From Saccharothrix deserti (GTDB lineage: Bacteria; Actinomycetota; Actinomycetes; Mycobacteriales; Pseudonocardiaceae): a DNA stretch of 64,000 nucleotides. Numbering within the stretch: position 1 is the stretch's first letter; every line of letters begins with the position of its first letter. The translations under genes and the position numbers were made by a program. Location of the stretch: contig NZ_ML775960.1 of assembly GCF_009769385.1 (NCBI RefSeq), positions 470,093-534,092 of the forward strand. Reading direction: 5' to 3'. The notes under the pieces were generated by a model. That model had not been told where the DNA came from and ran no database searches. It saw nothing but the letters and a program-made list of their open reading frames with translations. Shown piece after piece: positions 24,915-34,684 of this stretch.

Positions 24915-27209
24915 ATGGACCGCAAGCCACCCCAGCAGGACATCGATGAGTCGCAGCTCGACGTGACCGAACCCAAGCGTTGGGCAGCGGGCATCCCCGG
25001 TGTCGCGGTGTCGCTCAAGCGCGGTGTCGAGCAGATGGGCGTCACCCGGACCGCCGCCACGTTGCGGCTGCTCAACCAGCGCGAGGGCTTCGACTGCCCC
25101 GGCTGCGCGTGGCCCGAGCCGCAGGGGCACCGCAAGCTGGCCGAGTTCTGCGAGAACGGCGCGAAGGCGGTGGCCGAGGAGGCGACCCGGCGGCGCGTCG
25201 GGCCTGAGTTCTTCGCCGCGCACCCGATCGCCGACCTCGCCGGGAAGACCGACTACTGGCTGGGTCAGCAGGGCCGGATCACCGAGCCGATGGTGTTGCG
25301 CGAGGGCGCGACGCACTACGAGCCGATCGAGTGGCACGACGCGTTCTCGTTGATCGCCTCGCAGCTCAACGGGCTGGCGAGCCCGGACGAGGCCGTCTTC
25401 TACACGTCGGGCCGCACCAGCAACGAGGCCGCGTTCCTCTACCAGCTGCTGGTCCGCTCGTTCGGCACGAACAACCTGCCGGACTGCTCCAACATGTGCC
25501 ACGAGTCGTCCGGCGCGGCGCTGTCGGAGACGACCGGCATCGGCAAGGGCTCGGTCAGCATCGACGACTTCAACCGCGCCGACCTGATCGTGGTGGTCGG
25601 CCAGAACCCCGGCACGAACCACCCGCGGATGCTGTCGGCGTTGGAGGAGGCCAAGCGCGCCGGCGCGAAGATCGTGGCGGTGAACCCGTTGCCGGAGGCG
25701 GGGTTGCTGCGGTTCAAGAACCCGCAGAACGTGCGCGGGCTCGTGGGTTCGGGCACGCAGTTGGCCGACGAGTTCCTGCAGATCCGGCTCGGCGGCGACC
25801 AGGCGCTGTTCCAGGCGGTGGGCAACCTGCTGCTGTCGTGGGACGCGGTGGATCGAGAGTTCGTGGAGGGCTTCACGGACGGGTTCGCCGAGTACGCCGA
25901 CCACGTGCGCCGAGTGGACTGGGACTCGGTCGACGTGGCGACCGGTCTGCCGCGCGCCCAGGTCGAGCTGCTGGCCCGGATGCTGGCCGATTCGCAGCGC
26001 ACCATCTTCTGCTGGGCCATGGGGTTGACCCAGCACAAGCACTCGGTGCCGACGATCCGCGAGATCGCGAACGTGGCGCTGCTGCGCGGCATGATCGGCA
26101 AGCCGGGCGCGGGCCTGTGCCCGGTGCGCGGCCACTCGAACGTGCAAGGCGACCGGACCATGGGCATCTGGGAGAAGATGCCGGAGAAGTTCATGGCCGC
26201 GCTGGAGTCCGAGTTCGGCATCCCGGTGCCGCGCAAGCACGGGTTCGACACGGTGGCGTCGATCCGGGCCATGCGCGACGGCGCGGCGAAGGTGTTCTTC
26301 GCGGTGGGCGGGAACTTCGTCGCGGCCACCCCGGACACGCCGGTGACCGAGGCGGCCATGCGGAAACTCGACCTGACCGTGCACGTGTCGACCAAGCTCA
26401 ACCGGTCGCACGTGGTGCACGGGCGGACGGCGTTGATCCTGCCCACGTTGGGCCGCACGGAAAGCGACCTCCAGCACACCGGCGAGCAGTTCGTCACGGT
26501 CGAGGACTCGATGTCGGTGGTGCACCGGTCACGGGGACGGCTGGCGCCCGCGAGCGACCGGCTGCTGTCCGAGGTGTCGATCGTGTGCCGGCTGGCGCGG
26601 GCCGTGCTCGGGCCGGAGCACCCGGTGCCGTGGGAGGAGTTCGAGAAGGACTACGACCTGATCCGGGACCGGATCGCGCGGGTCGTGCCGGGGTGCGACG
26701 ACTACAACGAGCGGGTGCGCCGGCCGGACGGTTTCGTGCTGCCGCACGCGCCGCGCGACGCCCGCGAGTTCACCGGCACGCGCAGCGGCAAGGCGCACTT
26801 CTCGGCCAACGACCTCACCGTGCTGCGGGTGCCGCCGGGGCGGCTGCTGTTGCAGACCATGCGCAGCCACGACCAGTACAACACCACGATCTACGGCCTG
26901 GACGACCGCTACCGGGGCGTGAAGGACGGCCGGCGGGTGGTGTTCGTCAGCCCGGACGACCTCGACGTGCTCGACCTGCTCGACGGGCAGCACGTGGACC
27001 TGGTGAGCGAGTGGCCGGACGACCCGACGGGCGTGACCGAACGGCGTGCCGAGCGGTTCCGCGTGGTGGCGTACCCGACGGCGCGGGGCTGTGCGGCGGC
27101 GTACTTCCCCGAGGCGAACGCCTTGGTGCCGTTGGACTCCACCGCCACCGTGTCCGGCACGCCGACGTCCAAGTCGATCGTGGTGCGGCTGGAGAAGATC
27201 GCCACCTGA
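24915..27209 (+). CDS. FdhF/YdeP-type molybdopterin oxidoreductase (formate-dehydrogenase-like)
   Basis: 764 residues. CPGCAWPEP near residue 55 is the N-terminal Fe-S-associated motif of YdeP-type enzymes, which lack the full four-cysteine cluster of true formate dehydrogenases. SNMCHESSG carries the Cys that may ligate molybdenum or tungsten (near residue 195), followed by molybdopterin-binding stretches VVGQNPGTNHPRML and a C-terminal Molydop-binding domain. Substrate is uncertain; family members are annotated as formate dehydrogenase alpha but YdeP itself is linked to acid resistance. An fdhD gene, needed for sulfuration of such enzymes, lies at 33819. ATG 24915 follows GGGG closely. Confidence 0.88.
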   Translation: MDRKPPQQDIDESQLDVTEPKRWAAGIPGVAVSLKRGVEQMGVTRTAATLRLLNQREGFDCPGCAWPEPQGHRKLAEFCENGAKAVAEEATRRRVGPEFFAAHPIADLAGKTDYWLGQQGRITEPMVLREGATHYEPIEWHDAFSLIASQLNGLASPDEAVFYTSGRTSNEAAFLYQLLVRSFGTNNLPDCSNMCHESSGAALSETTGIGKGSVSIDDFNRADLIVVVGQNPGTNHPRMLSALEEAKRAGAKIVAVNPLPEAGLLRFKNPQNVRGLVGSGTQLADEFLQIRLGGDQALFQAVGNLLLSWDAVDREFVEGFTDGFAEYADHVRRVDWDSVDVATGLPRAQVELLARMLADSQRTIFCWAMGLTQHKHSVPTIREIANVALLRGMIGKPGAGLCPVRGHSNVQGDRTMGIWEKMPEKFMAALESEFGIPVPRKHGFDTVASIRAMRDGAAKVFFAVGGNFVAATPDTPVTEAAMRKLDLTVHVSTKLNRSHVVHGRTALILPTLGRTESDLQHTGEQFVTVEDSMSVVHRSRGRLAPASDRLLSEVSIVCRLARAVLGPEHPVPWEEFEKDYDLIRDRIARVVPGCDDYNERVRRPDGFVLPHAPRDAREFTGTRSGKAHFSANDLTVLRVPPGRLLLQTMRSHDQYNTTIYGLDDRYRGVKDGRRVVFVSPDDLDVLDLLDGQHVDLVSEWPDDPTGVTERRAERFRVVAYPTARGCAAAYFPEANALVPLDSTATVSGTPTSKSIVVRLEKIAT

Positions 27210-27228
27210 TCGGGGTACCGTCCGCCGC

Positions 27229-27852
27229 ATGACGAGGGGGCACTGGTGGTCGCTGGGCGCGTTCCTGATCCTGTTGGCGGCCACCTGGTGGGAGCCGTCA
27301 TGGCCGGGTGAGCAGGCGCTGCACACCTCGCTGACCGCGTTCGCGCTGGTCGCGTTGGCGTGGCTGCAGCGCCGTCACCCGCTCCCCCTGGGCTCCTGGC
27401 TGCTGGTGCTGCTGTTCCTGTCCCTGCACACGATCGCCGCGCGGTGGCTGTACTCGGCGGTGCCGTACGACTCGTGGACCGACGCGGTGTTCGGGTTCCG
27501 GCTGTCGGAGGTGTTCTCCTGGCGGCGCAACCACTTCGACCGGCTCGTGCACTTCGCGTACGGGCTGTGCCTGGCCGGGATCGTGGCGGCACGGCTCGGG
27601 TGGCTGCGGACGCTGGAAGTCGTCGTGTCGACCAGCGCGGTCTACGAGTTGTTCGAGTGGGGCATCGCGGTGGCGTTGGCCCCGGACCTGGCCGAGGCGT
27701 ACAACGGCCAGCAGGGCGACATGTGGGACGCGCACAAGGACATGGCGCTGGCGTTGCTCGGCGGGATCGTCAGCCTGCTGCTCGTCGCCACGAGAACCCG
27801 ACGCCGGCCACCAGCACGCGGTGTTCCCGCACCACCCGCCAGTCGAAGCTGA
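27229..27852 (+). CDS. DUF2238 (YjdF-like) membrane protein
   Basis: 207 residues with six hydrophobic helices. HFDRLVHFAYGLCLAG and ELFEWGIAVAL...GQQGDMWDAHKDMALALLG carry the conserved polar/His/Asp residues of the DUF2238 family. Starts 19 bp after the molybdoenzyme stop, so probably in the same operon. Function unknown. Its last ~25 residues are basic and proline-rich and overlap a possible small gene on the opposite strand. Confidence 0.85.
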   Translation: MTRGHWWSLGAFLILLAATWWEPSWPGEQALHTSLTAFALVALAWLQRRHPLPLGSWLLVLLFLSLHTIAARWLYSAVPYDSWTDAVFGFRLSEVFSWRRNHFDRLVHFAYGLCLAGIVAARLGWLRTLEVVVSTSAVYELFEWGIAVALAPDLAEAYNGQQGDMWDAHKDMALALLGGIVSLLLVATRTRRRPPARGVPAPPASRS

Positions 27853-27928
27853 CCCGGCCGGACAGGGCGCGCAAACGCTTGGCCCCGACCAGCCGGCGGC
27901 GTTCGGCGGCGTGGTGGTCGTCCTGCAT
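27770..27928 (-). CDS. Possible 52-residue basic protein antisense to the DUF2238 3' end
   Basis: ATG 27928 is preceded by GAGGAG three bases upstream and its codons show very strong G/C third positions through the non-overlapping part (27853-27928), which supports coding. The product (MQDDHHAAERRRLVGAKRLR...) is basic and arginine-rich; no family recognised. The frame stays open upstream to 28006. It overlaps the DUF2238 gene by 83 bases tail to tail, which argues for caution. Confidence 0.35.
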   Translation of the reverse strand: MQDDHHAAERRRLVGAKRLRALSGRVSFDWRVVREHRVLVAGVGFSWRRAAG

Positions 27929-28027
27929 TCGCTCCTCGGCGGTGAAGAGCCCTTCATACGCCGTCCTCGGTAACGTCTGCGGCCGTTCGGGCGAACCTAC
28001 GGGCAACCGACGAACAGGGAGTTCGAC

Positions 28028-28507
28028 GTGATCAGGACCGTGCTCGCCGCCTCGGCGCTGGTGGCGCTCGGCGCGTGCACGAGCGCGCCGACGCCTCCGC
28101 CGACCACGGAGGCGCCCCCACCTCCGACCCCCACCGACTCGGCGGGCGTGAACTGCGAGGACGCACCGGAGGACGTGGTCGGCGCGGCGCTCCGCCTACG
28201 CCTGAACCACCCTCGCCAGACGATCACCGACAACGTCGTGCGCTGCTCCTACGACGGCGGCAACACCGAGGTCCGCTTCGAGACCGGCGCGGACGCCGCG
28301 TCGTTCGCCGAGGGCCGCGAGGACCACACCGACATCACCGACCTGCCCGGCTTCCACGACGAGGCCTACCGCGCCATCGCCGTCACGGGCGAAGTCGTCC
28401 AGACCGCCGTGGTGGCCCGCGCCGGCACCGTCGAGATCACGGTGACCTCCGGCGCGAACGCCGACCAGGCGCAGCAGCTCATCACCGACCTCTTCGCCAA
28501 CCTCTGA
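28028..28507 (+). CDS. DUF3558-like lipoprotein
   Basis: 159 residues, GTG start with GGGAG upstream. The signal peptide ends in a lipobox LGAC (Cys ~17), followed by a Thr/Pro-rich tether and a small globular domain with a likely disulfide pair (NCED...VRCSY). The arrangement matches DUF3558 lipoproteins of actinobacteria, anchored to the outer face of the membrane; function unknown. Its end overlaps the convergent NB-ARC gene end by 26 bases. Confidence 0.82.
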   Translation: MIRTVLAASALVALGACTSAPTPPPTTEAPPPPTPTDSAGVNCEDAPEDVVGAALRLRLNHPRQTITDNVVRCSYDGGNTEVRFETGADAASFAEGREDHTDITDLPGFHDEAYRAIAVTGEVVQTAVVARAGTVEITVTSGANADQAQQLITDLFANL

Positions 28508-30788
28508 ACCACCGACCTCTGGACCACCGACCTCTGGACCACCGCCGGCCACGCCCTTCGGCCTCGATCTCACGGATCGCGTCGCGGACTCTCCCGGCGG
28601 TATCCGGGTCGTTGGCCTCCTCCAACCGCTCGGCCGCCCGCCGCAGGTGTTCGACGGCCTCCTCGTTCCTGCCCAGCGACCAGTACGTCAGCCCCACGTT
28701 GTACAGCGTGAGCCCCTCGCCGTGCGCGTTACCGGTCTCCTGGGAGATCGCCAAGCTCTGCCGGTGGTATTCGAGCGCCTCGGCGAGGCGGCCTTTCTTC
28801 GCCGCGATCATGCCGAGGTTGTTCAGCGCCTGGCCTTCGGCGTGCCGGTTGCCGGTCGTGCGGTACACCGCCAGCGCGGCGAGGTGGTGCGCCTCGGCAT
28901 CGTCCACCCGGCCGAGGGCGTCGTACTCGATGCCGAGGCCGTTGAGGCAGTCTCCTTCGCCGTCCCGGTCACCCACCTCGCGACGCAACTCCAGGGCACG
29001 CTGGTAGAACGTGACGGCCGGCGCGTGCTCGCCCCGGTCGCTGTGGATCTTGCCCAGGTTGGCCAGGCACCTCGCCTCGCCGTCCGCGTCACCGGCGCTC
29101 CGGTACGCGGCAGCGCTGTCCCCCATGTGCCGGATCGCCTCGGTGACGCGACCGGTCGACGCGTAGGTCGACGCGATGTTGTTGAGCGAGTGGGCTTCGT
29201 CCCGCACCGACCCGACCTCGCGGAACAACGCCAGCGCGGCCTGGAAGTGGCGCAGCGCCTCGTCGAACCGCCTGAGCCGGTGGTGAGCGCTGCCCAGGCC
29301 GTTGAGGATCCTGCCCTCTCCGATGCGGTCGCCGAGTGCGCGGGCCGACGCCAGGGCCAGCAGGTCGACCGGCACCCACTCCGCCGACCGGCGCAGGTTG
29401 AAGTACCGGAACGCCGCTTCGCCCGCGTCCCTGACCTCCGCGTGCCACCCGTTGTGCGCGGCCGACTCGAGGACCGGCAGCAGGTTGTGCAGCTCGCCGT
29501 CGAACCACTGCAGTGCGGCGAGCCGATCGGGGAACACCTCCCGGTGCGCGGCACTCGGGTCCAAGTGGCTGTGCACGCCCTTGACGTGCGACACGTAGTG
29601 GCCGACCAGCGCGCGCTCGGCCGCTTGCCGGGTCGCCTCGTCGCCCACCGCGGCGCACCGCTCGGCGGCGTAGATCCGCAGCAGGTCGTGGAACCGGTAC
29701 TCGTCGGCCACCACACCGGTCTGGAGCAGGTGGGCACGGCGCAGCCTGATCAGCAGTTCGCGGGCGTCGGCCGGCGTGATGCCACCCAACGCGGCGGCGG
29801 TCTCCACCGTGATGGTCCGCCCCGGGTGCAGGGCGGCCAGGCGGAACATCCGGGCCTGGTCCGCGGGCAGCCGGCCGTAGGAGGCGTTGAACGCCGTCCG
29901 GACGTTGACCGAATCGTCGTAGGCGAGTTCACCGAGTCGGTCGTGCGCCGCGGCGATCGACTCGGCGAACCGGGTCAGGTCCTCGCCGCGCCGGTCGGCC
30001 ACGACCTCGGCGAGGATCCGCAACGCCAGCGGCAGGAACCCGCACGACTCGGCCAACACGCCGGCCGCGTCGGGATGCGCGGTGATCCGGTCGTCGGCCG
30101 GATCGACCGACCGGAGCGCGTCGTCCAACACCTCGACAGCCTCGGCGGCGGCCAGCACGTCCAACTCGATCCGCCGCGCCCTCGGCACCGGGAGGTTGTC
30201 CCGGCTGGTCAGCACGAGCCGGTGCGCCTGACCCGCAGGCCGCAACGGCAGCACCTGGTCGGCCGACGACGCGTTGTCCACGACGACCAACACCGGCGGA
30301 CGCGCCGCGAGTTGCGACCGGTAGAGCGCTTCCCGTTCACCCTGACCGGGCGGGATGGCGTCACCGGCGACGCCGAGCGCCCGGAGCAGGGAGGCCAGCG
30401 CGTCGTTCGCCTCCAGCCGCTGATCGTCGTTGTACCCCTGAGCGTCCACGAACAGCACGCCGCCGGGGAACCACCCGGCGCCGACCGCCACGTGCGCGGC
30501 CCGGATCACGAGCGCGGATTTGCCGACGCCCGCCAAGCCGACCACGGCCAACGCGGACTGCTCGCCGCCGGGCGCCAGGAACTCGCGCAGCACGGCCAAC
30601 TCGGCGGCACGGCCCACGAACCCCTCGTCCACCGGCAGGCTCGCCGGGGTCACCGGTGCGGCGGGCTGCACCAGGTTGAGGGTGTCGATCCGCCCGACCT
30701 GGAGCACCGGGCCGAACACGGTCCCGCTGATCTCGTTGTACGTCGTGCCCGAACCCGCGGTGTCGACGTCGCCCTCGTCCGTGTCCAC
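28482..30788 (-). CDS. NB-ARC / TPR (STAND) protein with N-terminal RHIM-like motif
   Basis: 768 residues. Residues ~17-35 read YNEISGTVFGPVLQVG, a short Gly-punctuated motif resembling bacterial amyloid signalling sequences, with LQVG at the position of the RHIM core. An NB-ARC ATPase follows: P-loop GLAGVGKSAL (~85-94), Walker B VLVVVDNAS, sensor RLVLTSRDN, GxP-like FLPLALRIL, winged helix, and an MHD-like YRFHDLLRIY. Residues ~440-740 are tetratricopeptide repeats with LNNLG/LNGLG cores. The tail is a Trp/Arg pentapeptide repeat. Such proteins act as signal-gated switches in regulation or antiphage/NLR-like immunity. No HTH or BTAD domain is present, unlike AfsR/SARP regulators. No effector with a matching motif is nearby. 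Confidence 0.88.
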   Translation of the reverse strand: MDTDEGDVDTAGSGTTYNEISGTVFGPVLQVGRIDTLNLVQPAAPVTPASLPVDEGFVGRAAELAVLREFLAPGGEQSALAVVGLAGVGKSALVIRAAHVAVGAGWFPGGVLFVDAQGYNDDQRLEANDALASLLRALGVAGDAIPPGQGEREALYRSQLAARPPVLVVVDNASSADQVLPLRPAGQAHRLVLTSRDNLPVPRARRIELDVLAAAEAVEVLDDALRSVDPADDRITAHPDAAGVLAESCGFLPLALRILAEVVADRRGEDLTRFAESIAAAHDRLGELAYDDSVNVRTAFNASYGRLPADQARMFRLAALHPGRTITVETAAALGGITPADARELLIRLRRAHLLQTGVVADEYRFHDLLRIYAAERCAAVGDEATRQAAERALVGHYVSHVKGVHSHLDPSAAHREVFPDRLAALQWFDGELHNLLPVLESAAHNGWHAEVRDAGEAAFRYFNLRRSAEWVPVDLLALASARALGDRIGEGRILNGLGSAHHRLRRFDEALRHFQAALALFREVGSVRDEAHSLNNIASTYASTGRVTEAIRHMGDSAAAYRSAGDADGEARCLANLGKIHSDRGEHAPAVTFYQRALELRREVGDRDGEGDCLNGLGIEYDALGRVDDAEAHHLAALAVYRTTGNRHAEGQALNNLGMIAAKKGRLAEALEYHRQSLAISQETGNAHGEGLTLYNVGLTYWSLGRNEEAVEHLRRAAERLEEANDPDTAGRVRDAIREIEAEGRGRRWSRGRWSRGRWFRGWRRGR
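28508..28544. repeat. 15-bp tandem repeat inside the NB-ARC gene tail
   Basis: ACCACCGACCTCTGG occurs twice in full (28508-28522, 28523-28537) and then in part. Because 15 is a multiple of three, each copy adds a pentapeptide (W-S-R-G-R type) to the C-terminus. Confidence 0.8.
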
Positions 30789-30797
30789 CGTTGCGGC

Positions 30798-32318
30798 TCA
30801 GCGCTCCAGCACGGCCATCGCCGCGTTGTGGCCGCCGATCCCGCTGACCCCGCCGCCACGCCGAGCGCCCGCACCGCACACGAACAGGTTCGCCACGTCG
30901 GTCTCCACGCCCCACCGGCCGACCTCGTCCTCGCTCTCCGCGAACGGCCAGGCCAGCTCGTCGTGGAAGATGTTGCCGCGCGGCAACCCCAGCTCCGCCT
31001 CCAGGTCCAACGGCGTACGCGCCTCCAGGCACGGCTCACCGTTGGCATCCGTCGCCAGGCACGACTCGATCGGCTCGTCCAGGTGCGCGTTCAACGCCGC
31101 CAGGTACCGCCCCACCAGCTCGTCACGCAGCTCGACGTTGTCCTGCTCGAACAACGCCGCCGGCGTGTGCAGCCCGAACAACGTCAACGTGTGCCGGCCC
31201 CGCGACACCAAATCCGGCGCGAGGATCGACGGGTCGGTCAACGTGTGGCAGTACATCTCCGCCGGCAGCACCGACGGCACCCGCCCGGCCGCGCTCTCCC
31301 GGTACGCCGTCTCCAACTGCTCGTACGACTCGTCCAGGTGCAACGTGCCGGCGAACGCCACCCGGGCGTCCACACCACTCCGGAACCGCGGCAGCCGCTC
31401 CAGCAGCATGTTCACCTTCACCTGGCAGCCCTCGGCCACCGGCGCACCCGGCCGACCGCGCAACCGGTCCAAAGTGGACGGCGCGACCCCGGACAGCACG
31501 AACCGCGCACCCACCGTGCGCCCGTCGTACTCGACCTCGGCCGCCGCACCGTCCGCGTCCACCCTGGTCACCTCGGCGCCGGTCACGATCTCCGCACCGG
31601 CCTCACGCGCCGCCCGCGTCAGCTCCGCCGTCACCGCGCCCATCCCGCCGACCGGCACCCGCCACTCGCCCGTGCCGTTGCCGATCACGTGGTAGAGGAA
31701 GCACCGGTTCGCCTTCAGGTCGTGCAACGACGTGTGCGTGCCGATCAACCCGTCGGTGGCGACCACACCGCGCACCACGTCGTGCGCGAACAACTCCTCC
31801 AACGTCTCGCCCAGCGGCCGTTCCACGACCTGGTCCCACAGCCGCACCCGTGCCACCGCGTCGACGTGCAGCCGCGCGCGCTCCCGTGACAGCAACGGTT
31901 CCAGCATCGTCGGAGCCAACGCCCCGGCCAGGACCTCCAGGTCGTCGTACCACCGCCGCCAGCGTTCCCACTCCGCGTCCGAACCGGTCAACGCCCGGAA
32001 CGACGCCGCCGTCGCCTCACCCGGATCGCGCTCCACCAGCAGGTCCCCCGCCGGCGTGTACGAGGAGGCCGCACGGGACCGCAGCGACAACCGCAGCCCG
32101 AGGTCCGCGACGATCCGGTCCGGCAGCAGGCTGACCAGGTACGAGTACCGCGACAGCCGTGCGTCAACGCCCGCGAACGCCTCTTCGCTCACCGCCGCGC
32201 CACCGACGTGGTCGAGCTTCTCCAGCACCAGCACCGTGCGACCGGCCCCCGCCAGGTAGGCCGCCGCCACCAGCGCGTTGTGCCCGCCGCCGACCACCAC
32301 CACGTCGTAGGTATCCAC
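30798..32318 (-). CDS. FAD-dependent amine-oxidase/phytoene-desaturase-like oxidoreductase
   Basis: 506 residues. N-terminal dinucleotide-binding VVVGGGHNALVAAAYLA, then LVLEKLDHVGGAA, the second FAD-contact motif of this family. The C-terminal FAD motif is LFVCGAGARRGGGVSGIGGHNAA. Members resemble CrtI-type desaturases and mammalian PYROXD2. No carotenoid synthesis genes are adjacent, so substrate is unknown. It starts 10 bases downstream of the MFS small-subunit gene end and ends 10 bases upstream of the NB-ARC start, all on one strand, suggesting an operon. Confidence 0.85.
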   Translation of the reverse strand: MDTYDVVVVGGGHNALVAAAYLAGAGRTVLVLEKLDHVGGAAVSEEAFAGVDARLSRYSYLVSLLPDRIVADLGLRLSLRSRAASSYTPAGDLLVERDPGEATAASFRALTGSDAEWERWRRWYDDLEVLAGALAPTMLEPLLSRERARLHVDAVARVRLWDQVVERPLGETLEELFAHDVVRGVVATDGLIGTHTSLHDLKANRCFLYHVIGNGTGEWRVPVGGMGAVTAELTRAAREAGAEIVTGAEVTRVDADGAAAEVEYDGRTVGARFVLSGVAPSTLDRLRGRPGAPVAEGCQVKVNMLLERLPRFRSGVDARVAFAGTLHLDESYEQLETAYRESAAGRVPSVLPAEMYCHTLTDPSILAPDLVSRGRHTLTLFGLHTPAALFEQDNVELRDELVGRYLAALNAHLDEPIESCLATDANGEPCLEARTPLDLEAELGLPRGNIFHDELAWPFAESEDEVGRWGVETDVANLFVCGAGARRGGGVSGIGGHNAAMAVLER

Positions 32319-32327
32319 CGGCCGACC

Positions 32328-32438
32328 CTAACCAGTGAACAACGCCGTGACCTTGCGGATCAGCTCCACCAGCCCGTAGGTCAACGGCAGGCCCACCCAC
32401 AACCACGCGAACACGACCAGCCCACGCCTGGAATTCAC
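32328..32438 (-). CDS. MFS transporter small subunit (36 residues)
   Basis: A 36-residue single-helix peptide (LVVFAWLWVGLPLTYGLVEL) whose GTG 32438 overlaps the stop of the OFA transporter (GTGA). The WLWVG-P-x-x-YG pattern and position directly after an oxalate/formate-type MFS gene match the small-subunit family annotated beside these transporters. It probably packs against the transporter in the membrane. Confidence 0.75.
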   Translation of the reverse strand: MNSRRGLVVFAWLWVGLPLTYGLVELIRKVTALFTG

Positions 32439-33751
32439 CGGACCGCCTCCTCCACCTCGGGCTCGTGGTACTTCGCCGCCACCGGCCGGACGAGTTCGTT
32501 CGCCACGAACCCGACGACCAGCAGCGCGATCATGATGAACAGCGACGCCGTGTACAGGTCCGGCCCGGCCTTGCCGGCCGCCTTCTGGCTGTCCGCGATG
32601 GCGTTCACGATCAGCGGCCCGAGCACACCGGCCAACGACCACGCGGTCAGCAGCCGACCGTGGATCGCACCGACCTGGTAGGTGCCGAACAGGTCCTTCA
32701 AGTACGCCGGGATGGTGGCGAACCCGCCGCCGTAGAACGACAGGATCAGCATGGCGCACACCACGAACAGCGGCTTGGACGCGTTGCCCAGCAGCGCCAG
32801 GACCAGGTACGTCAACGCGCCGACGCCCAGGTACAGCCGGTAGACGTTCTTGCGGCCCACCAGGTCCGATGTGGACGACCACACGATCCGGCCGACCATG
32901 TTCGCCAGCGACAGCAGCGCCACGAACCCGGCCGCGGCGCCCGCGGCGACCGGTGTGGACGTCTCGGCGAAGAAGTCCCGGATCATCGGCGACGCCTTCT
33001 CCAGGATGCCGATGCCCGCGGTGACGTTGAAGCACAGCACCACCCACAGGCACCAGAACTGGGGCGTGCGGATGGCGTTGCGGGCGGACACGTTGACCCC
33101 CGACCGCACCACCACACCCGGCTTGTCGACCACGTCCGCGGGAACCCGCACCAGCAGCACACCGACGGACATGAACACCGCATACACGATCCCGTGCACC
33201 AGGAACGTCTGCGCGATGCCCCCGCTGTCCCGCCCGAACGACTCCAGCATCTGCGCCGACCACGGCGAGGCGATCAACGCGCCGCCGCCGAAGCCCATGA
33301 TCGCGATACCGGTCGCCATCCCCGGCCGGTCCGGGAACCACTTGATCAGCGTCGACACCGGCGAGATGTAGCCGATGCCGAGCCCGATCCCGCCGACGAA
33401 CCCGTAACCGAGCACGACCAGCCAGTACTGCTCCGTCCACGCGCCGAGCGCCGAGATCAGGAAGCCGGACGAGAAGCACGTGGCCGACACGAACATGGCC
33501 CAACGCGGCCCGTTGCGCTCGACCAGCGTGCCGCCGAACGCCGCCGACAGGCCCAGCATCACGATGCCGAGTTGGAACGGCAGCGCGCTCTGCGTCCCCG
33601 TCAGGTCCAGCGCGCTCTCGAGCGGCGGTTTGAACACGCTCCACGCGTAGGCCTGGCCGATCGCCAGGTGCACCGACAGCGCGGCCGGCGGGATCAGCCA
33701 GCGGTTCCACCCCGGTGGGGCGATCGTGTGAGAGCGGTCCAGGAAACCCAC
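32435..33751 (-). CDS. OFA-family MFS transporter (oxalate/formate antiporter-like)
   Basis: 438 residues with twelve predicted helices. [18 protein letters not shown] in helix 1, [34 protein letters not shown] region (loop after helix 4) and [22 protein letters not shown] are typical of the OFA family, which includes OxlT. It may exchange oxalate and formate or carry another monocarboxylate. Coupled to the small subunit downstream. Divergent from fdhD across 67 bp, which hints at shared control with formate metabolism. Confidence 0.87.
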   Translation of the reverse strand: MGFLDRSHTIAPPGWNRWLIPPAALSVHLAIGQAYAWSVFKPPLESALDLTGTQSALPFQLGIVMLGLSAAFGGTLVERNGPRWAMFVSATCFSSGFLISALGAWTEQYWLVVLGYGFVGGIGLGIGYISPVSTLIKWFPDRPGMATGIAIMGFGGGALIASPWSAQMLESFGRDSGGIAQTFLVHGIVYAVFMSVGVLLVRVPADVVDKPGVVVRSGVNVSARNAIRTPQFWCLWVVLCFNVTAGIGILEKASPMIRDFFAETSTPVAAGAAAGFVALLSLANMVGRIVWSSTSDLVGRKNVYRLYLGVGALTYLVLALLGNASKPLFVVCAMLILSFYGGGFATIPAYLKDLFGTYQVGAIHGRLLTAWSLAGVLGPLIVNAIADSQKAAGKAGPDLYTASLFIMIALLVVGFVANELVRPVAAKYHEPEVEEAVR

Positions 33752-33818
33752 TGCCCGAGACCTCCGTAACCTGGTGAGTGGCTTGCGAGAAAACTTAGCC
33801 TGGAGAAGGAGTTACACG

Positions 33819-34646
33819 ATGGGGCGAGTCACCGTGCGTCGCCCAGTGGTCACCTATTCGCGACGAACGTCCCGAACGAGGGTCGACGCGCTGGCCGCCG
33901 AGGAGCCGTTGGAACTGAGGGTAGGCGGCAAGGCCCTGACCGTGACGATGCGTACACCCGGTCAGGACGTCGAGTTGGCGCACGGGTTCCTCCTGAGCGA
34001 GGGCGTCATCGGCGGCCTCGAGGACATCGCCGTGGCGCGGTTCTGCGAGGGCACCGGCCCGGACGGCCTGAACACCTACAACGTGCTGGACCTGACGCTG
34101 GCCGACGGCGTCGCACCACCCGAGACAGGCGTGGAGCGGAACTTCTACACCACGTCGTCGTGCGGCGTGTGCGGCAAGGCGGCACTGGACGCGGTGAAGC
34201 TCAAGACCCGCTTCTCCCCCGCCGGCGACGCGTCGACGGTGGACGTGGACGTCCTGACGACCCTGCCGGACACACTGCGCCAACGGCAGAAGGTGTTCTC
34301 CTCGACCGGTGGCCTGCACGCGGCCGGGCTGTTCACCACATCCGGTGAAGCGCTGGTCGTGCGCGAGGACGTCGGCAGGCACAACGCGGTGGACAAGGTG
34401 CTCGGCTGGGCGGTGCTGAACAACCGCGTGCCGCTGACCGGCACGGTCCTGATGGTGTCCGGGCGGGCGTCGTTCGAACTCGTGCAGAAGGCCGCGATGG
34501 CCGGCGTCCCGGTACTGGCCGCCGTGTCCGCGCCGTCGTCCCTGGCCGCCGAACTGGCCGAGGAGCAGGGCGTGACGCTGGTCGGCTTCCTGCGCGGCGA
34601 CTCCATGAACGTCTACACAGGTCAAGACCGGATTGTCAGTGTCTGA
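33819..34646 (+). CDS. fdhD: Formate dehydrogenase accessory sulfurtransferase
   Basis: 275 residues. SSCGVCGK (near residue 112) carries the two active-site cysteines that pass sulfur from IscS to the Mo-bis-MGD cofactor. [13 protein letters not shown] is the second signature. FdhD is needed for activity of formate dehydrogenases, most likely the enzyme encoded at 24915. ATG 33819 has AAGGAG eight bases upstream; an in-frame start at 33774 would add non-conserved residues. Followed by a large hairpin that covers the next start codon. Confidence 0.95.
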   Translation: MGRVTVRRPVVTYSRRTSRTRVDALAAEEPLELRVGGKALTVTMRTPGQDVELAHGFLLSEGVIGGLEDIAVARFCEGTGPDGLNTYNVLDLTLADGVAPPETGVERNFYTTSSCGVCGKAALDAVKLKTRFSPAGDASTVDVDVLTTLPDTLRQRQKVFSSTGGLHAAGLFTTSGEALVVREDVGRHNAVDKVLGWAVLNNRVPLTGTVLMVSGRASFELVQKAAMAGVPVLAAVSAPSSLAAELAEEQGVTLVGFLRGDSMNVYTGQDRIVSV

Positions 34647-34684
34647 TGGTCCTCGCTCCGCTCGGACGGCTCGGCAGCCCGGGA

